Source: Archangiaceae bacterium
GTDB lineage: Bacteria; Myxococcota; Myxococcia; Myxococcales; Myxococcaceae
Direction: 5' to 3'
Assembly (NCBI GenBank): GCA_016714225.1
Contig: JADJNS010000001.1
Coordinates: forward strand, 709,193-773,192
DNA length: 64,000 bases
Positions 52,353 through 60,920 of the stretch are shown here, in pieces. The notes under the pieces were generated by a model. The model was not told where the DNA came from and searched no databases. It worked only from the letters and a program-made list of their open reading frames with translations. The translations under genes were made by a program, and so were the position numbers. The stretch's first letter is position 1; the number at the start of each line of letters is the position of its first letter.

Positions 52353-54851
52353 ATGCGCCCTTACGTGGTGATGGTGGTGTCCTGTGGTCTGTGCGCGTGC
52401 GGTGGCACCGGTGGGCCGACCGACATGGCCTCGCTGAGCGGGCAGGTGCGGGTGTTTCAGGGGGCCTCGTCGGCCCAGCGCCCGAGCAGCGACTCGGCCG
52501 CGCCGCGCGCCGCGCTCGCCGCCCTGCAGAAGCACGCGCTCGCTCCGCACCCCTCGGGTGTGGCCGCCCGCGCTGCCGCCCGTCTTCAGCTCGCGCCCGC
52601 CAAGGCCCTGCCCCGCATTCTCGTCGGCAACACCGCCCCCTATGGCGTGAACGCGCCCGAGCGCATTCGCCCTGGTGAGGTCATCGTGCGCTTCCACGAG
52701 AAGCTCACCGCGAAGCAGGCCGCCGCCCGCCTGCAGGTGAACGGCTACCGCTTCACCCACGGCGGCTTCGCCTCCGAGTACCTGCACCTCGCCCGCTATG
52801 TCACCGCGCGGGGCCTCGAGCTCACCGAAGGGCAGACCCGCGAGCTGGTGGCGAGCCTCGCGCGCCGCGCCGGCATCAAGTTCACCGAGCCCAACGGCGT
52901 TCGCCACGCCCTGGCGGTGCCCAACGACAACCTCTACCCGGCGATGTGGCACCTGCCGCCCATCAACCTGCCCGCCGCGTGGGACCTCGAGAAGGGCAAC
53001 ACGAACAGCACGGTGGTGGCGGTGGTCGACACCGGCATTCTGGGGCACCCCGACATCACCCCGCGGCTGGTCGCAGGCATCGACATGATTTCCGACCCCG
53101 GCGTCGCCAACGACGGAGACGGCCGCGACACCGACCCCACCGACCCGGGGCACGACCAGCCCAACGGCAGCTCGAGCTACCACGGCTCGCACTGCGCGGG
53201 CACCATCGGGGCCGCCACCGACAACGGCACCGGCATCGCCGGAGTGAACTGGAACGCGAAGGTGCAGCCGGTGCGCGTGCTGGGCAAGGGCGGCGGCACC
53301 GACTTCGACATCGCCGCGGGCATGAACTGGGCCTCGGGCGGCACGGTACCCGGCGCACCGGCCAACCCCACTCCGGCGGCGGTGGTGAGCATGAGCCTGG
53401 GCGGCAAGGGCGGCCCGCTGCAGTCGTACCAGGACGTCATCGACGCCGCCGGCCCGCGCAACGTCATCTTCGTGGTGGCGGCGGGCAACGACAACATCGA
53501 CGCCAGCGGCTTCACGCCGTGCAACCAGACCGGCATTCTCTGCATCGGCGCCACCCGCTTCAACGGCAAGCGCGCCAGCTATTCGAACTTCGGCCAGCGG
53601 GTCGACCTGATGGCGCCCGGCGGAGAAATGGCCGAAGACTCGAACGGCGACGGCTACCCCGACGGCGTGCTGTCGCTGGGCAAAGACGACTCGGACAACA
53701 GCGCCGTCTACAAGTTCGAGAACGGCACCTCGATGGCGACCCCGCACGTGGCAGGCATCGTGTCGCTGATGAAGTCGCGGCTGCCGCAGGTCACCTTCAG
53801 CCAGGTGCGCAGCGCGCTGACCTCGACCGCCAACACCGACTCGCAGTGCAGCGAGGGCTGCGGCGCGGGCCTGGTGAACGTGCTCGCGGCGCTGCAGCAG
53901 ATTTCCGGCACCGCGCCGGCCGGCCCGGCCCGGCTGAGCCTGGGCACCGCCGAGCTGTTCTTCACCACCACCCAGTCGGCGCAGGCGCTGCAGGTGACCA
54001 ACACCGGCGGCCAGCCGCTCAACGTCTCGCTCGCGGTGGGCGGGGCCGAGGCGCAGCGCATCGACCTCGAGGCGACCCAGTTTCAGCTCGCGCCGGGCGC
54101 GTCGCGCGCGCTGGGCATGAGCGCGAACCTGAGCGGTCTCACCGAGGGCACCACCGCCTCGGCGTCGCTCTCGGTCGGCTCGAACGGCGGCAACGCGACG
54201 GTGACCTTGAAGCTGCGGTCGGGCGGCGCCAGCGGCGCGCAGCGCTCGGCGGCCATCGCCCTGGTGTACCTCGACACCGCGGGCATGTGGCAGGTGAAGG
54301 CCACCGCCGAGGCGATGCCCAGCGGCTTCACCTGGTCGCTCGGCTCCGAGCCGGGCAAGTACTACCTGTTCGGGGTGCAAGACTCGAACGGCAACGGCGA
54401 CTTCGAAGACAACGAGCCGCTCGGCTTCTACCCGAACAACGACTCGCCCAAAGAGCTGGTGCTGGCGGCGGGCGACAGCTTGAGCGGGCTCGACTTCACC
54501 CTGGCGCCGCTGACCAACCTGTCGGACGACATGGCCAGCGTCATCGGCGCCGCGTGCGCGGACGACGGCCCGTGCGCTCCGGGGGTGTGCGGCACCGGCT
54601 TCCCCGGCGGGTACTGCACGCAAGACTGCAGCTCGGCGGCCTGCCCGCTCGGCGCGCGCTGCGTCAGCGGCGCCGACTTCGCCTTCTGTCTGGCCAGCTG
54701 CTCCGGCGTGCGCGCGGGCCAGAGCGACTGCCGCGGCGGCTACGTGTGTGAAGACGACGGCACCGGCTCGGGCGTCTGCATACCTGCCTGCACCGGCGAC
54801 GCGGCCTGCGAGCCCAGCACCTGCGACCTGTCGACGGGGTACTGCCGATGA
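52353..54851 (+). CDS. Subtilisin-family (S8) serine protease lipoprotein
   Basis: 832 residues. Lipoprotein signal (VVSCGLCAC). A pro-region about 104-195 starts at RPGEVIVRFHEKL and ends EPNGVRHAL. The S8 catalytic triad is intact: Asp226 (VVDTG), His277 (HGSHCAGT) and Ser460 (NGTSMATPH). C-terminal to the catalytic domain lies an Ig-like region with a calcium-like DSNGNGDFEDNEPLG, then a Cys-rich tail (about 735-832, 17 or so Cys, ADDGPCAPGVCG...). GAGAGG precedes the ATG. It overlaps the following small lipoprotein by 4 bp. A predation or matrix-degrading protease is likely (inference). Confidence 0.93.
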   Translation: MRPYVVMVVSCGLCACGGTGGPTDMASLSGQVRVFQGASSAQRPSSDSAAPRAALAALQKHALAPHPSGVAARAAARLQLAPAKALPRILVGNTAPYGVNAPERIRPGEVIVRFHEKLTAKQAAARLQVNGYRFTHGGFASEYLHLARYVTARGLELTEGQTRELVASLARRAGIKFTEPNGVRHALAVPNDNLYPAMWHLPPINLPAAWDLEKGNTNSTVVAVVDTGILGHPDITPRLVAGIDMISDPGVANDGDGRDTDPTDPGHDQPNGSSSYHGSHCAGTIGAATDNGTGIAGVNWNAKVQPVRVLGKGGGTDFDIAAGMNWASGGTVPGAPANPTPAAVVSMSLGGKGGPLQSYQDVIDAAGPRNVIFVVAAGNDNIDASGFTPCNQTGILCIGATRFNGKRASYSNFGQRVDLMAPGGEMAEDSNGDGYPDGVLSLGKDDSDNSAVYKFENGTSMATPHVAGIVSLMKSRLPQVTFSQVRSALTSTANTDSQCSEGCGAGLVNVLAALQQISGTAPAGPARLSLGTAELFFTTTQSAQALQVTNTGGQPLNVSLAVGGAEAQRIDLEATQFQLAPGASRALGMSANLSGLTEGTTASASLSVGSNGGNATVTLKLRSGGASGAQRSAAIALVYLDTAGMWQVKATAEAMPSGFTWSLGSEPGKYYLFGVQDSNGNGDFEDNEPLGFYPNNDSPKELVLAAGDSLSGLDFTLAPLTNLSDDMASVIGAACADDGPCAPGVCGTGFPGGYCTQDCSSAACPLGARCVSGADFAFCLASCSGVRAGQSDCRGGYVCEDDGTGSGVCIPACTGDAACEPSTCDLSTGYCR

Positions 54852-55213
54852 GGCGCGCCGCGCTGGTGGCGGCGCTCGCGCTGGCGGGCTTCGGCGCGGC
54901 GTGCAAACACGAGCCCGAGCGGGTCGAGCAGGGCGCTTTGGCGGCCGAAGACTTGAGCGACGTGGTGCCCGGCGAGCTGATGGTGGGCACCGAAGAAGGG
55001 GTGGGCCCCGACGCGGTGCTCGGCTCGGCGGCGATGGAGGGCTACCGGGCCGAGTACGTCGCGGCGGCCAGCGGCACCACCCACCTCATCAAGGTGGTGC
55101 GCGCCGACGGCAGCGCGCTCGATGCCGCGGCGACGCTCGAGCTGTCGAAGCAGCTGGTGTCGCGCGGCGGGCTGCGCTTCGTCGAGCTCAACCGCAAGCG
55201 CCAGCCGCGCTGA
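54848..55213 (+). CDS. Small lipoprotein resembling the protease pro-region, possible stand-alone inhibitor/chaperone
   Basis: 121 residues with lipoprotein signal (GFGAAC, Cys19). The ATG overlaps the protease stop by 4 bp. Residues 41-115 (PGELMVG ... FVELN) align without gaps over 75 positions with the upstream protease's pro-region (PGEVIVR ... FTEPN); I count about 25 identities by hand, including a G-Y-R block and H-L and F-x-E-x-N. Subtilisin pro-regions fold and inhibit the enzyme, so a detached, membrane-anchored version could act as a dedicated inhibitor or folding aid. This reading is inference from the alignment and coupling. Confidence 0.78.
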   Translation: MRRAALVAALALAGFGAACKHEPERVEQGALAAEDLSDVVPGELMVGTEEGVGPDAVLGSAAMEGYRAEYVAAASGTTHLIKVVRADGSALDAAATLELSKQLVSRGGLRFVELNRKRQPR

Positions 55214-55234
55214 GGCGCGACGCCCCAAAGCGAA

Positions 55235-55269
55235 CCGCCCACCCGACCCTTCGCGAGTCCGGTGGGCGG
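55235..55269. terminator. Bidirectional hairpin between convergent genes
   Basis: A 13-bp stem with one mismatch (arms 55235-55247 and 55257-55269) and a 9-base loop, in the 80-bp gap between the small lipoprotein (+) and the wall-hydrolase gene (-). A 9-bp uninterrupted CCGCCCACC/GGTGGGCGG core. No T-run on either strand, so it may need Rho or act by RNA structure. Confidence 0.6.
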
Positions 55270-55293
55270 CAGGTGAACGGGGCGCGAAAGCGC

Positions 55294-56127
55294 TCAGTAG
55301 TGGCGAATCGACTTGTAGGCGCTCGAGGCGGTGCGGCTGTTGTGGCGAATGCCGTAGCTGCAGCCCTTCGCCTCGTAGGCCCAGAACGAGTTCCAGCCGT
55401 CGCCCGACTCGTACAGCACGATGTGGCCCGCGCCGTTCTTGCGGTAGACCAGCGCGTCGGCCTTGACCAGGCTGGTGCGCGCGATGCTGTGCCACTGCGA
55501 GTTCGAGCCGTAGAAGCTCGAGGTGCTGTAGGGGTGCGAGTCGACCTGCAGGTTCGAGTTGCTCGACGGCACCTCCCAGATTTTCGCCACGTAGCCGCTG
55601 CAGTCGGCGCCGGTCGAGCCGCTGTGCGAGCAGCTGGGGCACGAGCCGGTGCAGCTGCCGCCGTTGCTGCCGAACGGAACCCAGCGGCCGTGGCCCCACC
55701 AGTAGGTGCCGCCGACGCCGCTCTTGGCGCGCTGAATTGCGCCGTCGCGGGTGTTGGCGGTGATGCTGACCGCCGGGGTGCTCACCAGCTTGAGGTAGGT
55801 GCCCGAGCTCCAGCCGATGGTGCCGTTGTACTTGATGTTGTACCAGCCGTTCGAGGCGGCGGCGCTCTGGGTGACGACGTGAGCGCCCTTGGGGATGACG
55901 AGGCGAATCGAGTAGCTGGTGCCCGGGCCGGTGCGCAGGTTCAGGTTGCCGGTGGTGGCCAGCACCGAGCCGAGGGGGACGCCGGTCGAGAGCTCCGAGT
56001 TGACCGAACCCAGGTCATCGTCCTGCACCGCTTCGAGCTGGGCGCCGTCGTCGGGGCCCTGCACGGTGCCATCGCAGCCCACCCACATCATCGAAACGGC
56101 GGTCAACACGGTCAGCTTGAGGTTCAT
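55294..56127 (-). CDS. SH3b-NlpC/P60-type cell-wall hydrolase lipoprotein
   Basis: 277 residues, lipoprotein signal (AVSMMWVGC). SH3b-like domain about 55-112 (LNLRTGPGTSYSIRLVIPKGAHV ... GWYNIKYNGTIGWSSGTYLKLV). The C-terminal domain has GADCSGYVAKIWE (catalytic Cys about 176) and GAGHIVLYESG (His about 235), as in NlpC/P60-like peptidoglycan peptidases, plus a Cys-rich loop CTGSCPSCSHSG. Would cut peptide links in cell walls, fitting a predatory lifestyle or wall remodelling. It converges on the protease pair across the strong hairpin. The third catalytic residue was not assigned. Confidence 0.85.
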   Translation of the reverse strand: MNLKLTVLTAVSMMWVGCDGTVQGPDDGAQLEAVQDDDLGSVNSELSTGVPLGSVLATTGNLNLRTGPGTSYSIRLVIPKGAHVVTQSAAASNGWYNIKYNGTIGWSSGTYLKLVSTPAVSITANTRDGAIQRAKSGVGGTYWWGHGRWVPFGSNGGSCTGSCPSCSHSGSTGADCSGYVAKIWEVPSSNSNLQVDSHPYSTSSFYGSNSQWHSIARTSLVKADALVYRKNGAGHIVLYESGDGWNSFWAYEAKGCSYGIRHNSRTASSAYKSIRHY

Positions 56128-56334
56128 ATGAGGGGGCTCCCGGGGTTCGGGCGCCACGTAGAGCGAAGCGCGTGCCACCCGGCCGCTCTCGACGGGGCAG
56201 GGGCTGGTTCGTCAGGTTTCTTTGCAGCCGGGAGCGCGCGCTGACCAGCCGGTTCGCGGGCAGATCGTTCTGATTGACGACGTCACTGCGCCGCGTCTCG
56301 CACCTGACGCGCGCGAGCGACAATTCCCGCTGCT

Positions 56335-56347
56335 CTCACAGTGTGAG
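56335..56347 (+). promoter_or_regulatory. Short palindrome immediately upstream of a start codon
   Basis: CTCACA, one base, TGTGAG: an exact 13-base dyad five bases before the ATG at 56352. It overlaps the expected ribosome-binding position, so it could be an operator or an RNA stem that limits translation. Such short dyads occur by chance, so confidence is modest. Confidence 0.4.
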
Positions 56348-56351
56348 AATC

Positions 56352-57467
56352 ATGGAGCGCATGCGCCGCGGAATTCCCGTTCTGGTCGGAGTGGTGGTGG
56401 TCGCCATCGCGCTGTGGCTGCTGCTGGGCCGCGCCTCGAGCGAGTCGCAGGCGATGAGAGAGCTGACCGCGTTCGACGGCGGCGCCGAAGCCGAGGCGTC
56501 TGGCGACGCAAAGCTGAAGGCGCTGCGCGCGCGCGCCGCGGCGAAGCCGGCCGACGCCGGAGACGACCTGGGGCCGCCCTCGGCGCCGGGCGTCGTCGCC
56601 ACCTTCGGGTGGGGCAACGGGCCGGGCAAGCTGGGGCGCAACCGGCCCGAAGAGGCGAACCCCGAAGGGCCGATGAGCGTGACGCGCGACCGCGCCGGCA
56701 ACACCTGGGTGCTCGACCAGGTGAACGGGCGGCTGGTGAAGCTCGACCAGAGCGGCAAGGCGGCCGGAGAGCTGCCGTTGACCGTGCAGACCCCGCAGGA
56801 CGTGGCGTTCACCAAAGACGGCACCGCGGCGGTGCTCGACCGGCTGGTCGACTCGGCGGTGGCGCTGATGGGCCCCGACGGCAAGCAGGTCGGTGAGCTC
56901 AAGGTGCTGGGCAAGGGCATCGAAGAGGGCGGCGCCATCACCGGCGTGTTCACCGACGGCGACGACGTCTACGTCGAGCGCGAGCACGGCGACCTGGTGA
57001 AGCTGGGCGACAGCAAGGGCAAGAGCGACGAGGCTCGCCCCGAGGTGCCGGGCCGGCCCAGCCGCGACGGGCTCTCGTACTTGAGCGCGGGCATGGCCGA
57101 CCCCACCAGCGGCCGCGTGGCGGTCACCTCCATCGACCGCGCCTCGAAGGCGCACCGCTTCACCCGCGAGGTGCCGTTCGGAGCGCCCATCGCGCGGCTG
57201 ATGCTGCTCGACACCGACCTCTCGGGCGTCATCTACCTCGGCGCCGAGGTGGTGCGGCCGGTGGCGGGGTCGGAAGAGGGGCAGCCCCTGCTGGCGATTC
57301 TGTGCCTCGACCCGCTCGACGGCCGGCCCATCGGCCGCGCGGTGCTGCCCGCCAACGTCGACGCCGACGAGACGTTCAGGGAGCTCACCGTGCTCGACGA
57401 GGGCGGGGTGATGTACCTGTACCGCACCGAGCAGAAGGCCGAAGTCATGCGCGTCGATTGCCGGTGA
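56352..57467 (+). CDS. Membrane-anchored beta-propeller (NHL/SMP-30-like) protein
   Basis: 371 residues. A single membrane span near residues 8-26 (VLVGVVVVAIALWLLL) anchors it; the rest faces the periplasm. The propeller shows repeated strands such as VTRDRAGNTWVLDQVNGRLVKLDQSG, FTKDGTAAVLDRLVDSAVALMGPDGKQ and VDADETFRELTVLDEGGVMYLYR. A lysine/alanine-rich linker precedes it. Likely a sensor or binding scaffold; no enzyme motif seen. The ATG at 56352 is used; a start at 56274 would read through the upstream control region. Stands alone. Confidence 0.72.
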   Translation: MERMRRGIPVLVGVVVVAIALWLLLGRASSESQAMRELTAFDGGAEAEASGDAKLKALRARAAAKPADAGDDLGPPSAPGVVATFGWGNGPGKLGRNRPEEANPEGPMSVTRDRAGNTWVLDQVNGRLVKLDQSGKAAGELPLTVQTPQDVAFTKDGTAAVLDRLVDSAVALMGPDGKQVGELKVLGKGIEEGGAITGVFTDGDDVYVEREHGDLVKLGDSKGKSDEARPEVPGRPSRDGLSYLSAGMADPTSGRVAVTSIDRASKAHRFTREVPFGAPIARLMLLDTDLSGVIYLGAEVVRPVAGSEEGQPLLAILCLDPLDGRPIGRAVLPANVDADETFRELTVLDEGGVMYLYRTEQKAEVMRVDCR

Positions 57468-57545
57468 ATGCGTGGCAAGCGCCCGAGCTTGCTCGTCAAG
57501 AAGTCGATGTCGATTTGCGGGGGGCTCGTTTGTCGTGTCGATGAA

Positions 57546-57563
57546 GCGGCCAATTCCGGCCGC
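57546..57563. promoter_or_regulatory. Inverted repeat upstream of the doxX-like gene
   Basis: GCGGCC, six-base spacer, GGCCGC between the propeller gene and the doxX-like start. It may be a terminator of the first or an operator of the second gene. The 116-bp gap shows nothing else clear. Confidence 0.35.
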
Positions 57564-57583
57564 GCCATCTGCAGGAGCCTCAC

Positions 57584-57961
57584 ATGGAAAAGCCTGTCGC
57601 CCGTTGGTCTGGCCGCGCCCTCACCGCGCTGCCGGTCGCGTTCATGATTTTCGACGCGGTCATCAAGTTCGTTCACCCCGCCTTCGTCACCGAGGCCTCG
57701 CAGCGCATCCAGTTTCCCGACCAGCTGAACTTCGGCATGGGCGTCATCGTGGCCGCCGGCATCGTGCTGTACCTGGTGCCGCGCACCGCGGTGCTCGGGG
57801 CGGTGCTGCTCACCGGCTACCTCGGCGGAGCGGTCGCCATTCACGCGCGCATCTTCGACCCGCTGTTCAGCGCCACCCTCTTCCCCGTCTACGTCGGGGC
57901 GATGCTGTGGGCCGGCCTCTATCTGCGCGACGTGCGCGTGCGCCGTCTCGTCACCGGGTAA
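57584..57961 (+). CDS. DoxX-like membrane protein
   Basis: 125 residues with four membrane spans (about 13-31, 49-68, 72-90 and 98-113). Conserved features of the DoxX-like family are LPVAFMIFDAVIKFVHP and the end DPLFSATLFPVYVGAMLWAGLYLR. AGGAG at 57573-57577 fixes the start. In many bacteria this gene sits upstream of YCII and ECF42 genes, as here, so the three likely form one operon (12 bp to the next gene). Role may be redox or solvent stress, not established. Confidence 0.85.
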   Translation: MEKPVARWSGRALTALPVAFMIFDAVIKFVHPAFVTEASQRIQFPDQLNFGMGVIVAAGIVLYLVPRTAVLGAVLLTGYLGGAVAIHARIFDPLFSATLFPVYVGAMLWAGLYLRDVRVRRLVTG

Positions 57962-57972
57962 AGGAGACCGCC

Positions 57973-58329
57973 ATGAAATTCCTGCTCACCTATCAAGGGA
58001 AGCCGAACCAGGCGCCGCCGACCCCGCAGAAGATGGCGGCCATCGGGGCCTTCACCCAGAAGAACATCGCGGCCGGCATCGTGAAGCTGACCGGCGGCCT
58101 GGTGCGCCCCACCCAGGGCATCAAGCTGCGCTGCGAGAACGGCAAGGCCAGCGTCACCGACGGCCCCTTCGCCGAGACCAAAGAGCTGATCGACGGCTTC
58201 GCGCTGGTCGAGGTGGCCTCGAAGGAAGAGGCGATTCGCATGGCGACCGAGTTCATGGAGCTCGCCGGCGACGGAGACGGCGAAATTCTCCAGGTCTTCG
58301 ACATGGGCGACGGTCAACCCCCGCGCTGA
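57973..58329 (+). CDS. YCII/DGPF-domain protein
   Basis: 118 residues. Carries the DGPF motif in VTDGPFAETKELIDGFALVEV, typical of the small YCII-like proteins that accompany ECF42 sigma factors. AAGGAG precedes the ATG with good spacing. YCII proteins have a ferredoxin-like fold; their reaction is unknown. The stop codon is in the same reading frame as the downstream sigma-factor fragment, only 24 bp before its first ATG, with codons ALCPGAWL between. Confidence 0.88.
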   Translation: MKFLLTYQGKPNQAPPTPQKMAAIGAFTQKNIAAGIVKLTGGLVRPTQGIKLRCENGKASVTDGPFAETKELIDGFALVEVASKEEAIRMATEFMELAGDGDGEILQVFDMGDGQPPR

Positions 58330-58353
58330 GCGCTGTGCCCCGGCGCGTGGCTG

Positions 58354-59427
58354 ATGGCCACCGCCAAGAACCGCGCGCTGAACCAGCTGAAGCGTTCGGA
58401 GCTGATGGGGCAGCGCGCCGAGCTGCTGGGCCACGAGCCCGAGGCGCATGCCCCGCTCGCCGCGGTCGAGGAGACGATGGACGAGCAGGTGCGAGACGAC
58501 GTGCTGCGCCTGGTCTTCGTGGCCTGTCACCCGCTGCTCTCGGGCGAGGCCCGCGCCGCGCTCACCCTGCGCATGATTGGCGGCCTGTCGACGGCGGAGA
58601 TTGCCCGCGCCTTTCTCACCACCGAGCCCACCGTCGCGCAGCGGGTGGTGCGGGCCAAGCGCACGCTGGCCGACGCGGGCGTACCGTTCGAGGTGCCGGG
58701 CGTCGAAGAGCTCGGCGCGCGGCTGCGCTCGGTGCTCGAGGTCGTCTATCTGATTTTCAACGAGGGCTACACCGCATCGGGCGGCAGCGAGCTGATGCGG
58801 CCCACCCTGGCGGCCGAGGCGCTGCGGCTGGGTGAGCTGCTGTGCGGCCTGGCGCCGGCCGAGCCCGAGGTGCACGGGCTCGACGCGCTGATGGCGCTGC
58901 ATGCCTCGCGCGCGGCGGCGCGGGTCGACGCCGAGAACGAGCCGGTGCTGCTCACCGAGCAAGACCGCTCGAAGTGGGACGCGGGGCTGATGCTCCGCGG
59001 GCTGCGCTCGCTGGCGCGCGCCGAGGCGCTGACGAAGCGCGGCGGGCCGTACCAGCTGCAGGCCGGCATCGCCGCCTGTCACGCCCGCGCGGGCAGCGTG
59101 GAACAGACCGACTGGCAGCGCATCGCCTCGCTGTACGCGCAGCTCTACACGCTGGCGCCTTCGCCGGTGGTCGAGCTCAACCGCGCGATGGCCGTGTCGC
59201 GCGCCGAAGGGCCGGCGGCGGGCCTTGCGCTGCTCGACGCGCTGGTGGGCTCGCAAGAGCTCGAGCGGTACCCCTTCTTGCCCGCCGCGCGGGCCGAGCT
59301 GCTCGAGCAATTGGGGCGGCACGAAGAGGCGGCCGCCGAGTTCGAGCGGGCTGCGGGGCTCACCGAGAACGCGCGGCAGAAGAAGCGGCTGCTCACAAGA
59401 AGCCGCTACGGCTCGCGGTCTTCGTGA
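58354..59427 (+). pseudogene. ECF42 sigma factor lacking sigma-2 (N-terminally truncated)
   Basis: 357 residues from the first ATG. It starts inside the conserved PGAWLMATAKNRALNQLKR motif that follows region 2 of ECF42 factors; the preceding codons to the YCII stop supply only A-L-C. An intact ECF42 has roughly 60-70 residues more before this motif. Region 4 (LSTAEIARAFLTTEPTVAQRVVRAKRTL) and the C-terminal TPR-like extension (AEPEVHGLDALMALHAS, HEEAAAEFERA) are intact. No ribosome-binding site precedes the ATG. This looks like a deletion that joined the YCII stop directly to the sigma gene, so the protein probably cannot bind a -10 box. Recent loss or assembly error are possible. Confidence 0.8.
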
Positions 59428-60842
59428 CGGGGGAAGAGCCGAATCTTCGTCTTCCCGTCTTCCAGTCGAATTCCCACCGGCAGCTTCGCCACCCTGAGCC
59501 GCAGCGAGCCGGTGGGCTTTCGGCCCTTCACCTCGACGTTGCCGTTGAGCCGGGCCTCGCGCACCCGAACGTCGCCGAGGTGCAGCTGCAGGTCGTCGAG
59601 CGTGCCGCTGGCCTCGAGGTGGTGCGCCATCAGCGGGTGCCCCGAGACCAGCGCGTGGGTGAACGGCGGCAGCTGGTGCCGGTAGGCGGTGAGCACGGGC
59701 TCGAGGTCTTGCACGAACAGCTCGGGCACCCGCGCGTCGAACGCCCCCAGCCGAACGGGCCGGGTGAGGTCGGCGGAGCTCAGTGACACATCGGCGCCCA
59801 CCTCGCTCACCTTCGCGATGGCGACCTGGTCGTCGGGCAGCGGCACGTGCACCCGGCCGCCGCCGGTGGCGTGCACGTACGGAGTCTGGCCCTCGACCGC
59901 CGCCTTCAGCGCCAGCACTCCGTCGAAGCCGGCGCCGGTCTTCTTCAGTCTCGCGCGCACGTCTTCGAGGTTCAGCGCGACCTTCGTCTCGGGCTCGACC
60001 CTGCCGTTCTTCACCTGCGCCGCGACCTGCAGCCTGCCGCCGCCCTTCGCCTCGACGCCGTACACGCGTGCGAACTCGAGGGTGTCGAGGGTCAGCGACA
60101 ACGTGCCCTCGCCCTGCAGCCCGCGCAGCATCAGAATCTTGTGCAGCTGGTCGATGTGCACCGGAGTCAGGAACATGTCGACGTCGGCGGTCACGTCGCG
60201 CGAGACCAGCGTGTCGCCCACGGTCAGCTCGCCCTTCAGCTCGGCGTGCGCGGGCCCGACCCACAGGCTCTCGAGCGGCTTGAGCGCGAACGCGCCGGTG
60301 GCATAACCCCGCCCCTTCCAGTGGTACTCGAGCAGCCACAGCTCGCGGAAGGTGGTGTCGATGTCGTCGAGGTTCACCAGCCACAGCCGGTCGAGCTCGG
60401 CCTGGGTGCGCGGCGGGCGCATCGGGTCGGTCTTCAGCGGGCTCATGCCTTCGATGGGCGGGAACTCGGCCACCCGCGGTGAAATCGGCTGATCAAGCGG
60501 CGCCTTTCGCACCATGCGATACGCGACCCCGCTCGATCGGGTATGGGTGAAGTGCAGGCGCTTGTGCAGCAGGTCGCCGAGCAGCAGGTGGGTTCGGGCG
60601 TCGTCGATGTCGAGCTCGAACGCGATGCGCGGCGAGCTATAGGAGAAGCGAAAGTCTTTCACCCAGAGCCGGCCCGGCCACCAGGTCGCGGCGGCCTTCC
60701 AGGTGACGAGGAATTTGTTGGGCCGTCGATTGATGACGGTCTCGAGCAGCGGGGTGGCGATGAGCAGGTTGGCGACGACGAGGTACAGCAGCAGCGGCGA
60801 AGCGAGCAGGAGTGCGACCGTGATGAGCCGCCGTTTGGTCAT
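59406..60842 (-). CDS. AsmA-like/DUF748-type inner-membrane protein
   Basis: 478 residues from the ATG at 60842 (MTKRRLITVALLL), with one N-terminal span (about 5-27). The rest is beta-rich, with strand-like VKDFRFSYSSPRIAFELDIDDARTHLLLGDLLHKRLHF and long repeated beta motifs (AKGGGRLQVAAQVKNGRVEPETKV, GADVSLSSADLTRPVRLGAFD). This is the AsmA/TamB-like pattern for proteins bridging the envelope and moving lipids. An ATG 33 bp upstream adds 11 residues without improving the signal. The 3' end overlaps the truncated sigma gene tail to tail by 22 bp. Divergent from the RecQ gene. Confidence 0.75.
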   Translation of the reverse strand: MTKRRLITVALLLASPLLLYLVVANLLIATPLLETVINRRPNKFLVTWKAAATWWPGRLWVKDFRFSYSSPRIAFELDIDDARTHLLLGDLLHKRLHFTHTRSSGVAYRMVRKAPLDQPISPRVAEFPPIEGMSPLKTDPMRPPRTQAELDRLWLVNLDDIDTTFRELWLLEYHWKGRGYATGAFALKPLESLWVGPAHAELKGELTVGDTLVSRDVTADVDMFLTPVHIDQLHKILMLRGLQGEGTLSLTLDTLEFARVYGVEAKGGGRLQVAAQVKNGRVEPETKVALNLEDVRARLKKTGAGFDGVLALKAAVEGQTPYVHATGGGRVHVPLPDDQVAIAKVSEVGADVSLSSADLTRPVRLGAFDARVPELFVQDLEPVLTAYRHQLPPFTHALVSGHPLMAHHLEASGTLDDLQLHLGDVRVREARLNGNVEVKGRKPTGSLRLRVAKLPVGIRLEDGKTKIRLFPRHEDREP

Positions 60843-60920
60843 CTCGAAGGCACCGGGGTGCCACGGACGTGCCATTCGTATTTCTTCGTGCCAACGGGCT
60901 CGACCTGAGGCATTTGCGCT

